64,000 nucleotides of DNA from Pseudomonas sp. CFII64 (GCF_000416235.1 NZ_ATLO01000042.1:248001-312000), one strand, 5' to 3'; shown: positions 33,325-42,631, counted from the stretch's first letter. The notes: a model not told the origin generated them from the letters alone. Made by a program: numbers and translations.

Positions 33325-34536
33325 ATGCTGAAGCTTGATTACCATCCCGCCGGCCGTCACTTCCTGCAAATCCCTGGGCCCAGCCCGGTCCCGGATCGCA
33401 TTCTGCGCGCCATGAGCTATCCCACTATCGACCATCGCGGCCCGGAATTCGGCGAGCTGGGTCTTAAAGTGCTGGACGGCATCAAACAGATTTTCAAGAC
33501 TCGTCAACCGGTGGTGATTTACCCCGCGTCCGGTACCGGCGCCTGGGAAGCCGCGCTGTGCAATACGCTGAGCGCAGGCGATCAGGTGTTGATGTTCGAA
33601 ACCGGTCACTTCGCGACGCTCTGGCAGAAAATGGCGTTGAGTCTGGGCCTCAAACCGCAATTCATCGGGCATCCGGGCATCGAAGGCTGGCGCGGCGGTG
33701 TCGATGCGCAAATGATCGAGACGCACCTGCGCGCGGACAGCAGTCACGCCATCAAGGCGGTTTGCGTCGTGCATAACGAAACCAGCACCGGCGTTACCTC
33801 CGATATCGCCGCCGTGCGCAAGGCCATTGACGCCGCCGGGCACCCGGCGCTGCTGTTGGTGGACACCATTTCCGGCCTTGGCTCGGTCGACTACCGCCAC
33901 GATGAATGGGGCGTCGATGTCACCGTGTCCGGATCGCAAAAAGGCCTGATGCTGCCGCCGGGCATCAGTTTCAATGCGGTCTCCCCCAAAGCACTGGAAG
34001 CCAGCAAAACTGCAGGCTTGCCCCGCAGCTTCTGGGCCTGGGACGAAATCATCGAGATGAACAAAACCGGCTACTGGCCGTACACCCCCAACACCAACCT
34101 GTTGTATGGCTTGTCCGAAGCCTTGGACATGATCCTGGGTGAAGGCCTGGAAAACGTATTCATCCGCCACAACCGGCTGGCCCAGGCGTGCCGCACTGCC
34201 GTGAATGCCTGGGGCCTGGAAATCCAGTGCGCCGATCCAGCGGTGTACAGCCCGGTGCTCACCGGCGTGATGACCCCGGAAGGCATCGATGCCGACGTCG
34301 TGCGCAAGATCATCTACGAGCGCTTCGATATGTCGCTGGGAACGGGTCTGGGCAAGATGAAAGGCCGCATGTTCCGTATTGGTCACTTGGGCGACTGCAA
34401 TGATCTGATGCTGATGGCAACCCTCACCGGCTGCGAAATGGGCCTGCAAATGGCCGGGATCAAGCTGCAATCCAGTGGTGTATTGGCGGCCATGGATTAT
34501 CTCGGAGGGCAATCCGTACCGTTGCGGCGCGAATGA
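33325..34536 (+). CDS. Class V PLP-dependent aminotransferase (serine-glyoxylate / alanine-glyoxylate type)
   Basis: A 403-residue fold-type I aminotransferase. Key segments: LQIPGPSPVPDRILRAM at the N-terminus, YPASGTGAWEAAL (phosphate binding), VCVVHNETSTGV, LLVDTISGLGSVDY (Asp to the pyridine N) and VTVSGSQKGLMLPPG with the Schiff-base Lys. The C-terminal part (MFRIGHLGD) is typical of serine- or alanine-glyoxylate transaminases. ATG 33325 is chosen for its AAGGAG; the frame opens at 33289 inside the operator. It is the first gene of an operon with an MFS carrier and a FAH-fold hydratase, so the substrate is probably a less common amino acid taken up by that carrier. Confidence 0.9.
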   Translation: MLKLDYHPAGRHFLQIPGPSPVPDRILRAMSYPTIDHRGPEFGELGLKVLDGIKQIFKTRQPVVIYPASGTGAWEAALCNTLSAGDQVLMFETGHFATLWQKMALSLGLKPQFIGHPGIEGWRGGVDAQMIETHLRADSSHAIKAVCVVHNETSTGVTSDIAAVRKAIDAAGHPALLLVDTISGLGSVDYRHDEWGVDVTVSGSQKGLMLPPGISFNAVSPKALEASKTAGLPRSFWAWDEIIEMNKTGYWPYTPNTNLLYGLSEALDMILGEGLENVFIRHNRLAQACRTAVNAWGLEIQCADPAVYSPVLTGVMTPEGIDADVVRKIIYERFDMSLGTGLGKMKGRMFRIGHLGDCNDLMLMATLTGCEMGLQMAGIKLQSSGVLAAMDYLGGQSVPLRRE

Positions 34537-34643
34537 TGTGAAAGGGGCTGCGGTCACTTAAACGCCGCAGCTCCTCGATATGACTCAACTATCCCGAATC
34601 ATCGCGTTAGTCAGCGATAACAATAAGAAACTGGAGATAGATC

Positions 34644-35942
34644 ATGAAGTTTTTACGTCTGCGCCCCACCACGGTGGTGCTGTTCATGCTGTGCGCCATG
34701 TACTTCATTACTTACCTGGACCGCGTCAACGTCAGTACGGCGGCGGTCGGTTTCGGCAAGGAATTCAACCTCACCAAAACGGAGATTGGCATTGTCTTCT
34801 CCGCGTTTGCCTACCCCTACCTGGTGTTTCAAATCATCGGCGGCTGGGTCAGTGACCGTTTCGGCGCGAAACGGACGCTGATTTTCTGCGGTTTGATCTG
34901 GGCCGGAGCCACGGTTCTGACCGGACTGGCCGGTGGTTTCATCTCGCTGATCGTGGCCCGCGTGCTGTTGGGCCTCGGCGAGGGTGCGACTTTCCCCGCC
35001 GCCACCGCAGCAATGTCACGCTGGGTGCCCAAGGAGAAACGCGGATTTGCCCAAGGCATCACGCATGCATTCGCCCGTCTTGGCAATGCCGTGGCGCCGG
35101 CGGCAATGATCGCGGTCATGGCGACTTATGGCTGGCGGGAATCGTTTTATGTGTGCGCCGGGATCAGCTTTGTCTGGGTAATCCTCTGGGCCGTGGTCTT
35201 CACTGAACTGCCAAAGGACCATCCACGCATTTCGAAACAAGAGCTGGATGTGTTGCCGGCCCCCAAGGTGAAAAGCACGGTTCCGCTGGCCTGGGGACGA
35301 CTGTTCAAGCGCATGGCACCCGTGACGATCGTGTATTTCTGCTATGGCTGGACCTTGTGGTTGCTGCTCAGTTGGGTACCGATGTACTTCATGAACATGG
35401 GCCTGGATCTGAAAAATACCGCGATTTTCTCCTCGACGGTGTTCTTCGGCGGCGTGGTGGGCGATACCTTGGGCGGCATCGTCAGCGATCGCATCTACGC
35501 TCGCACCAAAGACCTCAACAAGGCGCGCAGTCGGATGGTCGCCATCTGCCTGACGCTAACGCTGATTTCCCTGATCCCGTTGATGTTCACCAAGGACATG
35601 CACGTGTCCCTGGCTTGTCTGGCCATGGGCTTTTTCTTCTCCGAGATGACGATTGGGCCAATGTGGGCTATCCCGATGGACATTGCGCCTGACCATTGCG
35701 GTACGGCCAGCGGCATGATGAACACCGGTTCGGCCATGGCTGCTATTGTCAGCCCCGTGGCAGCAGGCTTGTTGATCGACAAGTTCGGCAACTGGCAGCT
35801 ACCCTTCCTGGTCAGCATCGTTCTGCTGGCGATTGGGGTGATTCTGTCGTTCCGCATGAAACCGCAGAACAAATTCGAGTATGCGAAACCTTCGACCCCG
35901 CTGACGCCCGATCCGCAAGCTTCGACCATCATCAGCAAATAA
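34644..35942 (+). CDS. MFS transporter, anion:cation symporter (ACS) family
   Basis: A 432-residue twelve-helix carrier. The first helix and loop (VVLFMLCAMYFITYLDRVNVSTAAVG) and motif A (GGWVSDRFGAKRTL) identify the ACS family, which takes up organic anions such as glucarate, phthalate and tartrate with H+ or Na+. A second motif A-like loop, GGIVSDRIYARTKD, is in the second half. TGGAGAT precedes the start. It lies 107 bases after the aminotransferase gene and 54 before the hydratase, so it probably imports the operon's substrate. Confidence 0.92.
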   Translation: MKFLRLRPTTVVLFMLCAMYFITYLDRVNVSTAAVGFGKEFNLTKTEIGIVFSAFAYPYLVFQIIGGWVSDRFGAKRTLIFCGLIWAGATVLTGLAGGFISLIVARVLLGLGEGATFPAATAAMSRWVPKEKRGFAQGITHAFARLGNAVAPAAMIAVMATYGWRESFYVCAGISFVWVILWAVVFTELPKDHPRISKQELDVLPAPKVKSTVPLAWGRLFKRMAPVTIVYFCYGWTLWLLLSWVPMYFMNMGLDLKNTAIFSSTVFFGGVVGDTLGGIVSDRIYARTKDLNKARSRMVAICLTLTLISLIPLMFTKDMHVSLACLAMGFFFSEMTIGPMWAIPMDIAPDHCGTASGMMNTGSAMAAIVSPVAAGLLIDKFGNWQLPFLVSIVLLAIGVILSFRMKPQNKFEYAKPSTPLTPDPQASTIISK

Positions 35943-35996
35943 CCGGTAGCCAGCCTCCGCCTGCGGGCGGGGGCTGGACGCAAATGGAGCGACCCC

Positions 35997-36761
35997 TTGA
36001 ACTCAGCAACTTCACCTTCGCGCCTGGCGCAATTGCTAGTCGATGCACACCGAGAACGCAGCCCACTGGGCGAACTCAACGCTGATTTACAACCAACCGA
36101 CAAGAACGCTGCGTACCAGATCCAGCAGGACATCCTGCGCCTGCGCGGCGTGACGCCTGGCGGCTGGAAGATTGGTTCCAAATCACCTACCGGCCCGATT
36201 CAGGGCTCGCCGCTGCCACAGGACTGCCTGTTTGCTTCGGCCAGCGAGTTTGCTCGCGCAGCTTACCCGCCACCGGGTGTGGAACTGGAAATCGCCTTCC
36301 GCTTCAATCGCGCATTCACCCCGCGCGAAGAGGCCTACAGCGATGATGAGGTCATGGCCGGCATCGGCGAAATGGCCACCACCATCGAACTGGTCTCCAG
36401 CCGTTTTGCCGCCTGGCCGAAAATCGAACCGCTGACGCAACTGGCCGACCTGCTCAATCACGGCGCGTTGATCGTTGGCGAATTTGTGCCTTACGACGAC
36501 AGCTTCGATTTCGTCAATCCAACCCTTGAGCTGACACTGAACGGCGTCAGCATCGTGCCGTCGGCGGTGGCCAATCCGGCGGGTGACCCGCGTCGCCTGC
36601 TGCCTTGGCTGGTTAACCATCACACCGGCCAAGGGCTGACAGTGCCCAGGGAGTTCGTGATCACCACCGGTTCTTACACCGGGATATTTCTGGCTGAAAG
36701 TGCCGGGCAAGTGCAAGGTAGGATTCAGGGCTTACCGGCGATCTCGCTGACACTTGTATAG
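35997..36761 (+). CDS. FAH-superfamily hydratase/decarboxylase (2-keto-4-pentenoate hydratase-like)
   Basis: A 254-residue protein of the MhpD/fumarylacetoacetase fold, members of which hydrate 2-hydroxypenta-2,4-dienoates or decarboxylate oxo acids with a divalent metal. Recognisable parts are GWKIGSKSP, the acidic GVELEIAFRFNR expected to bind metal, LNHGALIVGEFVP and FVITTGSYTGI near the end. The only sensible start is TTG at 35997, with TGGAGCG six to eight bases before it. It closes the aminotransferase-MFS operon, suggesting the transamination product is an unsaturated or hydroxylated oxo acid. Substrate unknown. Confidence 0.82.
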   Translation: MNSATSPSRLAQLLVDAHRERSPLGELNADLQPTDKNAAYQIQQDILRLRGVTPGGWKIGSKSPTGPIQGSPLPQDCLFASASEFARAAYPPPGVELEIAFRFNRAFTPREEAYSDDEVMAGIGEMATTIELVSSRFAAWPKIEPLTQLADLLNHGALIVGEFVPYDDSFDFVNPTLELTLNGVSIVPSAVANPAGDPRRLLPWLVNHHTGQGLTVPREFVITTGSYTGIFLAESAGQVQGRIQGLPAISLTLV

Positions 36762-36798
36762 CTGTACCCGGAACGCAAAACCTGAGCTTTTGAGCCGC

Positions 36799-36829
36799 AA
36801 AAAAATCCCGCCGATCTGGCGGGATTTTT
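36799..36829. terminator. Bidirectional rho-independent terminator
   Basis: AATCCCGCC and GGCGGGATT form a stem around GATCT, with A-run on the left and T-run on the right, so it can stop both the rightward hydratase operon and the leftward malic enzyme gene. Confidence 0.88.
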
Positions 36830-36842
36830 CTGTCGCGGGGAT

Positions 36843-38519
36843 TTATTCCGGGCGACGTTCGTAGTTCCGGTAAACCGGATACCAGAAATGCTCGTCGATG
36901 GCCTCCCGCAGGGCTTGTTCAGAGCCTGGCTCGGCGACCAGATCGCGCTGCGCAGCCAGGCCCACCGCCAAGGCGATTCGCTTGCTCACCGCCTGAACAT
37001 CCCGCAACGGCGGCAACATCTGCCCTGCCCCGGCACTGTCGGCCAGCGCCTGGGCCGAGGCCATGAGCATGCCGTCGGTAATCCGCGTCGCCTTGCTGGC
37101 AATCGCGCCCAGGCCGATGCCGGGGAAGATGTAGGAGTTGTTGCACTGAGCGATGGGGAAGGTTTTACCGAACAGCTCGATGGGCAGAAACGGGCTGCCG
37201 GTAGCCACCAGCGCCTGCCCGTCGGTCCATTGCAGGATGTCTTTGGGATGGGCTTCAATCTGCGAAGTCGGGTTGGACAACGGCATGATGATCGGTTGCG
37301 CACAATGCGCATGCATGGTCTGGATGATCGGCTGGGTGAACAAACCGGCTTTGCCTGACACGCCAATCAACACCGTGGGTCTGGCATTGCTCACCACGTC
37401 CTGCAACGACGGCCAGTCTGCGTCGAAGTCCCACTGCGCCAGAGACTCGCTGGAATGCGCCAGACGCTGCTGGAAATCATAGAGATCCGGCTGGCGATCG
37501 GTCAGCAAGCCTTTGCTGTTAAGCAGGAATACCTGGCTGCGCGCCTGGGCTTCGCTCACGCCTTCCAGTTGCATCGCGGCAATGATCTGCTCGGCAATCC
37601 CGCATCCAGCGGAACCGGCGCCGACAAATGCAACGGTCTGGTCTGACAGACGCTGACCCTTGACCTTACAGGCCGCAAGCAAGGTGCCTACAGTGACAGC
37701 GGCGGTGCCCTGAATATCGTCGTTGAAGCAGCACAATTGGTCGCGATAACGCGCCAGCAGCGGCATGGCATTGGTCAGGGCAAAGTCTTCGAATTGCAGA
37801 ATCGCCTCAGGCCAGCGACGCTGGACGCCCTCGACAAACGCTTGCAGGAAAGCATCATATTCAGCGCCGCGAATGCGCTGTTCCCGGCGCCCGAAATACA
37901 ACGGGTCAGCCAGTAAACCCGGATTATTGGTGCCCACATCCAGCACCACCGGCAAGGTGTAGGCCGGGCTGATCCCGCCGCAAGCGGTATACAACGACAG
38001 CTTGCCGATAGGAATACCCATGCCGCCAACACCCTGATCGCCCAGCCCCAGAATGCGCTCGCAGTCACTGACAACGATGACTTTTACGTGGTCCTTGGTG
38101 ACATTGTTGAGGATCTCGTCGATGCGGTCGCCGTCGGCAATACTGATGAATAACCCGCGATGACTGCGATAGATCCGCGAGAATTCCTGGCAGGCCTTGC
38201 CGACAGTCGGCGTGTAGATAATCGGCAGCATCTCATCGAGATGCTCGTCCACCAGGCGGAAGAACAGGGTTTCATTGAAATCCTGGATCGAGCGCAGCAA
38301 GACATGCTTATCCAGATCGGACGGACAGCCCTGAAACTGGTGATAAGCGCGCTGGACTTGTTGTTCGATGGTTTCAATCTGCTGCGGCAGCAGACCCTGC
38401 AAATGCAACGTGTCGCGCTCGTGCTGAGTAAAGGCCGTGCCCTTGTTCAGCAAGGGCGTACCGAGCAACGTCGGACCAACAAAAGGGACTAATAGGGCTT
38501 GATCGGTAGAATCACTCAT
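36843..38519 (-). CDS. maeA: NAD-dependent malic enzyme
   Basis: A 558-residue oxidative malate decarboxylase (malate to pyruvate and CO2), of the length of E. coli MaeA. Signatures are LPIIYTPTVGKACQEFS, GDQGVGGMGIPIGKLSLYTACGGI, QFEDFALTNAMPLL and CCFNDDIQGTAAV (malic-enzyme motif with metal-binding acids), and the nucleotide motif VAFVGAGSAGCGIAEQI. AGGAGATT precedes the ATG. A palindrome differing at one base from the aminotransferase operator lies 23 bases upstream, so the FCD-GntR regulator probably also controls this gene. The operon's carbon thus likely ends as malate or another C4 acid. Confidence 0.95.
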   Translation of the reverse strand: MSDSTDQALLVPFVGPTLLGTPLLNKGTAFTQHERDTLHLQGLLPQQIETIEQQVQRAYHQFQGCPSDLDKHVLLRSIQDFNETLFFRLVDEHLDEMLPIIYTPTVGKACQEFSRIYRSHRGLFISIADGDRIDEILNNVTKDHVKVIVVSDCERILGLGDQGVGGMGIPIGKLSLYTACGGISPAYTLPVVLDVGTNNPGLLADPLYFGRREQRIRGAEYDAFLQAFVEGVQRRWPEAILQFEDFALTNAMPLLARYRDQLCCFNDDIQGTAAVTVGTLLAACKVKGQRLSDQTVAFVGAGSAGCGIAEQIIAAMQLEGVSEAQARSQVFLLNSKGLLTDRQPDLYDFQQRLAHSSESLAQWDFDADWPSLQDVVSNARPTVLIGVSGKAGLFTQPIIQTMHAHCAQPIIMPLSNPTSQIEAHPKDILQWTDGQALVATGSPFLPIELFGKTFPIAQCNNSYIFPGIGLGAIASKATRITDGMLMASAQALADSAGAGQMLPPLRDVQAVSKRIALAVGLAAQRDLVAEPGSEQALREAIDEHFWYPVYRNYERRPE

Positions 38520-38541
38520 TTCAATCTCCTGCGTCGTTTTT

Positions 38542-38561
38542 GTATTTTGAATTCAATATAC
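38542..38561. promoter_or_regulatory. Second 20-base operator, upstream of malic enzyme
   Basis: GTATTTTGAATTCAATATAC matches the palindrome at 33284-33303 at 19 of 20 positions and lies 23 bases before the malic enzyme ATG. Confidence 0.7.
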
Positions 38562-38642
38562 ACCGATGAATTCGGATTGAAAGATGACGTGCAGCACAGA
38601 AGATAGTCAGGTTTCTCAATAATGGGCGGATGTACCTACCGA

Positions 38643-38666
38643 TTCGCGGGCAAGCCTCGCTCCTAC
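38643..38666 (+). repeat. Single REP element
   Basis: A 24-base unit beginning TTCGCGGGCAAGCC and ending CTCCTAC, identical at 22 of 24 positions to the right arm of the REPIN at 24641-24664. Confidence 0.75.
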
Positions 38667-38743
38667 AGGTCGAGGCAAAACCCGGCAAAGACCGGACCAA
38701 CGCATTGCACGTCAGCCCAGCCTTTCGGGTTACCGCTACAACC

Positions 38744-40099
38744 TTACGGCTTGGCGATGTCGGTGCGCGACACCGCTGGCGATTCCTTCGGCAGCGTGTC
38801 CCGCAGTTGCTTGACCTGCGCCGCATTTACCGCCGGGGCCTGATTACCCCAACTGCTGCGAATGAAGGTCAGCAGTTGCGCCACCTCTTCGTCCGACATC
38901 CGCCAGGCGGGCATGCCCAGTTCCGACGGTGCAGTCGCGGTCGCGGGCAACTTGCTGCCGGCCAGCACCAGACGAATCATCGACACCGGATCTTCCGACA
39001 GCACCGAAGAGTTGCCGGCGATTTTCGGGAAAACCCGTTCGTAACCCTGACCGTTGGTGCGGTGGCAGGCGGAGCAGTTGTCGACGTACAACTCGGCGCC
39101 ACGACTGCCCTCTTCCCCGGCAGCCAATGCTTTGGCAGTGGCGGGATCGGCCTTGAAGCTCGATACCTGACGCTCGCTGGCGGGCAGTGTTTTCAGGTAA
39201 GCAGCCACCGCTTGCAGATCGCCATCGTTGAGGTGCTGCGTGCTGTGAACCACTACATCACCCATCGCGCCACCCAATACCGCATGGGTCGCGCTGCGTG
39301 CGCTGCGCAGTGTTGCGACGATGTCCTCGGCGCTCCAGTTACCCAGGCCGTCGGCCGGATTGCCGCGCAGGTTGACCGCCAGCCAGCCATCAATCACCGG
39401 CCCGCCTGACAGGTAAACCGGGCTTGACTCATCCAGCGCCTTTTCCTGCAAGGTCACGGCACGCGGCGTGTGGCAACTGCCGCAATGCCCAAGGCCTTGA
39501 ACCAGATAGGCGCCGCGTGCCACCTGGGCGTCCTTGTAACCGTCGGCCTTGAATGCCACTGCATCGGGCTGCGGCGCAAACACCTTGCGCCAGATCGCCA
39601 ACGGCCAGCGCATCGACAACGGCCACGACACATCGTTGCCACGGTTTTCGGCGTTGACCGGCGCGACGCCATGCATGAAGTACGCGTAGAGCACTCGCAA
39701 ATCGTCATCGCTGATCTTCGCGTAGGCCGGATACGGCATCGCTGGATACAAGCTACTGCCGTTGGCTGCAATGCCGTGACGGATGGCGCGGTCAAAATCA
39801 TCCAGCGAGTAAGCGCCAATGCCGGAGACCTTGTCGGGCGTGATGTTGCTGCTGTACAGCGTGCCAATCGGCGAAGCAATCGGCAGGCCACCGGCGAACG
39901 GCTGGCCGCCTTTGGCCGTGTGACACGCCGTGCAATCGCCCGCATCAGCCAGGTAACGGCCTTTCTCGATCAGCGCCGCCTGCTGCGCTTCAGGTGCGGC
40001 CTGCAGCGCACGGGTGTGCGTCGGCCAGAAAGCGAACGCCAACAACACGACCAGCACCACGACGCCCAGTCCAACCAGGCTCAGGAGAAACTTTTTCAT
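38744..40099 (-). CDS. Three-heme cytochrome c subunit of a membrane GMC dehydrogenase
   Basis: A 451-residue cytochrome c with an N-terminal membrane anchor/signal (MKKFLLSLVGLGVVVLVVLLAFAFW) and three CxxCH heme sites: CTACH (56-60), CGSCH (about 205) and CSACH (about 340). This is the layout of the cytochrome subunit of gluconate, sorbitol or alcohol dehydrogenases, which carries electrons from the FAD subunit to ubiquinone or an oxidase. AAGGAGC precedes the start, and it lies 11 bases after the GMC subunit gene, so the two are co-transcribed. A C-terminal segment after the third heme (MIRLVLAGS, MPAWRMSDEEVAQLLTFIR) provides the axial Met. Confidence 0.93.
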   Translation of the reverse strand: MKKFLLSLVGLGVVVLVVLLAFAFWPTHTRALQAAPEAQQAALIEKGRYLADAGDCTACHTAKGGQPFAGGLPIASPIGTLYSSNITPDKVSGIGAYSLDDFDRAIRHGIAANGSSLYPAMPYPAYAKISDDDLRVLYAYFMHGVAPVNAENRGNDVSWPLSMRWPLAIWRKVFAPQPDAVAFKADGYKDAQVARGAYLVQGLGHCGSCHTPRAVTLQEKALDESSPVYLSGGPVIDGWLAVNLRGNPADGLGNWSAEDIVATLRSARSATHAVLGGAMGDVVVHSTQHLNDGDLQAVAAYLKTLPASERQVSSFKADPATAKALAAGEEGSRGAELYVDNCSACHRTNGQGYERVFPKIAGNSSVLSEDPVSMIRLVLAGSKLPATATAPSELGMPAWRMSDEEVAQLLTFIRSSWGNQAPAVNAAQVKQLRDTLPKESPAVSRTDIAKP

Positions 40100-40110
40100 G
40101 GGTTTGCTCC

Positions 40111-41886
40111 TTATGCCTGAACCAGCGGGCCGGGGTTTTTCAGGTACTGCTCGCGAATGGCCTTGGCAGACCAGTACGCCAGCGCACCCACCATTCCGGT
40201 CGGGTTATAGCCGTTGTTTTGCGGAAACGCGTTGGCGCCGATGGCGAACACGTTATGCACGTCCCAGGATTGCAGATACCGGTTCAACGCCGAGGTCTTC
40301 GGGTCGCTGCCCATGATCGCGCCGCCACATGTGTGGGTGCTCTGGTACTTGGTGATGTTGTAATGCTCGCCCGGTTTCTTCGCATCGCCGGCAACGGCTG
40401 TCGGGTTGAGGATTTTCGACATTTCCAGCGCCTTGCCGACCAGGAATTGCGAAGCCTTGATCTCGTTGTCGTGCCAGTCGAAGTTCATCCGCAGCAGCGG
40501 TCGCCCGAAGCCGTCCTTGTAGGTGGGATCAAGGCTCAAGTAATGCTGGCGGTACGACATGCACGCGCCCTGCACTTCGAAGTAGAACGAATGCCGGAAC
40601 GCATCGCTGGCCGCCTGTTTCCACTGCGTGCCCCAGGCTGGGGTGCCCGGCGGCACGTTGATCCCGCGCACCGGACCGGCGCCCGGCTGACGGGCCCAGA
40701 TGATGCCGCCACCGACAAAACCGGCCTTGGCATTGTCGAGCTGGTTGCCGTTGAGATTGTCCATGGTCGTGCCCGCGCCACCGATACCGATGAACTGGTT
40801 GGCTTGCACTTCCTTGCCGAAAAACAGCACCACGCGATTGAGGTTCTGGTACGAGTAGTTGCGGCCGATGGTGCCTTCGCCCGTCTGCGGATCGTAAGGT
40901 TTGCCGATACCCGAGAGCAGCATCAAATGCACGTTGAACAGGGAAAATGCGCAGAGCAGGACCAGGTCGGCCTGCTGCTCGACTTCGGAGCCTTGGGCAT
41001 CCAGGTAAGTAACGCCGGTCGCCTTCTTGCCATCGCTGTCGAGATTGACTTTCAGGACCTGCGCATTGGTGCGCAAGTCGAAGTTCTTGCGCTGGCGCAG
41101 CACGGGCAGAATGCTGATGTTCGGGCTGGCCTTGGAGTAGTTCAGGCAACCGTAATCGCTGCAGAACCCGCAGGCGTTGCACGGGCCCATCTGGCAGCCA
41201 TACGGATTGACGTAAGGCGCCGAGGCGTTGGATGCCGGGATCGGATACGGGTCCCAGCCCATCTCCCGGGCCGCGCCGTAAAACATTTCCGCGCCGAGAT
41301 AATTAGGATTCGGGCCCAGCGGGAATTCACGCGAGCGCGAGCCTTCAAACGGGTTGCCGCCCAGCTGTTTTGCGCCCTGAATCACCCCGGCCTTGCCGGA
41401 AGTGCCGCACACGTATTCGAAGTGATCGAAGTGCGGTTCAAGGTCTTCGTAGGTGACCGGGAAATCCTGGATGGTCATGTCGCTGGGAATGAATTTCGCG
41501 CCATAGCGCTGCTCGACATTGCTGCGCAGCTTGAAGTCTTCCGGCAACGCGCGGAAGTGACAGCCAGACCAGTGACTGCCCGCGCCGCCCACACCGGTGC
41601 CGGGCTTGAACGAACCCATCTGCCGATACGGCACGGCGGTAGACGTCAGGTTATGCCGCGCGGTGACGGTTTCCTGGGACAGGCTTTGCAGGTAGCGGCG
41701 ATGCACCGAACCTTCGAGTTCATCGACGACTTTCGGGTAGGCGAAATCCGGTTGCGTGTCACGATCAGCGCCGCGCTCCAGCACCACGACCGTCAGCCCC
41801 GCATCGGTGAGCTCCTTGGCCATGATCGCCCCGGTCCAGCCCATGCCGACAATCACTGCGTCTACTTTTGGTTTAACGTTCGCCAT
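40111..41886 (-). CDS. GMC oxidoreductase, FAD catalytic subunit
   Basis: A 591-residue flavin subunit of a three-component periplasmic dehydrogenase (gluconate/sugar/polyol dehydrogenase type). The FAD-binding motif is VDAVIVGMGWTGAIMAKEL near the N-terminus; the C-terminal GMC block is FAIGANAFPQNNGYNPTGMVG. A cysteine cluster, GCQMGPCNACGFCSDYGC at about 230-250, is the likely iron-sulfur site of this subfamily. It has no signal peptide of its own, as usual: it is exported with the Tat-bearing small subunit encoded just upstream. ATG 41886 has GGAGGGG before it and begins two bases after that gene's stop. The substrate is unknown. Confidence 0.92.
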   Translation of the reverse strand: MANVKPKVDAVIVGMGWTGAIMAKELTDAGLTVVVLERGADRDTQPDFAYPKVVDELEGSVHRRYLQSLSQETVTARHNLTSTAVPYRQMGSFKPGTGVGGAGSHWSGCHFRALPEDFKLRSNVEQRYGAKFIPSDMTIQDFPVTYEDLEPHFDHFEYVCGTSGKAGVIQGAKQLGGNPFEGSRSREFPLGPNPNYLGAEMFYGAAREMGWDPYPIPASNASAPYVNPYGCQMGPCNACGFCSDYGCLNYSKASPNISILPVLRQRKNFDLRTNAQVLKVNLDSDGKKATGVTYLDAQGSEVEQQADLVLLCAFSLFNVHLMLLSGIGKPYDPQTGEGTIGRNYSYQNLNRVVLFFGKEVQANQFIGIGGAGTTMDNLNGNQLDNAKAGFVGGGIIWARQPGAGPVRGINVPPGTPAWGTQWKQAASDAFRHSFYFEVQGACMSYRQHYLSLDPTYKDGFGRPLLRMNFDWHDNEIKASQFLVGKALEMSKILNPTAVAGDAKKPGEHYNITKYQSTHTCGGAIMGSDPKTSALNRYLQSWDVHNVFAIGANAFPQNNGYNPTGMVGALAYWSAKAIREQYLKNPGPLVQA

Positions 41887-41888
41887 GC

Positions 41889-42631
41889 TCAACCCCTCCG
41901 TCCGGCCAGATCGACCGGGGGCGGCGGGTACGGCTTGTCACGCACCGTCACCCAATCCATGTAATCGGCGCGCATGCCCGGATAACCGATCATCTTCCAT
42001 GCGCCCATGTTCTTGTTGCCGCCGTGGGAAGGGTCGGCGAAGTAGCCGTTACGCACTTCGTTGAGCAAGTTGGTGAAGAACAACTTCGACGAAATGTCCT
42101 CCAGCACCAGCTTGCCGCTCTCGGCATTCTTGAGCAGCTCTTCCTGTTGGCCTGTTGTCAGCTGGGCGAAGGTCTTGCCGGAAAAAGCTGTCTTGCAGCT
42201 GGCGTCGACGGCCTTGATGCCGACGCGCAAGGTTTCGCGCAGCGTCAGGCGGCCCTGGTAACCGAATCCGGTGCGGCCTGGATAAACGGGCCCTGCATGT
42301 ACCAGATGCCACCATTGGCGTACGGCGTCTGCATATGGCGGTCGAGAAACTCCGGCACGCCCAGTTCGACGGCGCCGGGTCCGACCTGATCGGACGGGAT
42401 CAAACGGTCGCAGGCGGCGATCAGGAACGCCCATTCTTGCGGGGTGAAAAACGTTGGTTTGTAATCACTGGCTTTGACTGCCGGCGACGCACCTGACTGG
42501 GCGTCACTTGCCGGAGTCTGGGCGAAGGCGGAAGCGGGAAGACCAGCACTGGCCAGGGTTACAACGGGGATTAGCGTCAACGACTTACGCAAGAAATCGC
42601 GACGGCCGGGGGAGGTATCGTTATCGGACAT
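41889..42631 (-). pseudogene. Gluconate 2-dehydrogenase subunit 3-like small subunit, frameshifted
   Basis: Two overlapping frames make one Tat-exported small subunit. The first (42631 to 42245) has a twin-arginine signal (SPGRRDFLRKSLTLIPVV), then FFTPQEWAFLIAACDRLIPSDQ and IWYMQGPFIQAAPDSVTRAA before a stop. The second (open 42434 to 41889) continues from about 42270 with FGYQGRLTLRETLRVGIKAVD to the C-terminus. Joining them at 42255-42285 restores a normal subunit of about 247 residues; a minus-one shift (one missing base) is implied. No slippery heptamer is visible, so it is a mutation or a sequencing error. If real, export of the FAD subunit would fail. The ATG at 42631 has AGGAGTG. Confidence 0.85.

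Noticed and set aside
39994..41964. 656-residue open frame on the plus strand
   Set aside because: Antisense to the GMC FAD subunit, which has clear family motifs; the long frame is a by-product of GC-rich codon use.
42230..42300. Programmed minus-one frameshift in the dehydrogenase small subunit
   Set aside because: No slippery heptamer or downstream pseudoknot seen, and the family does not use recoding; mutation or sequence error is simpler.
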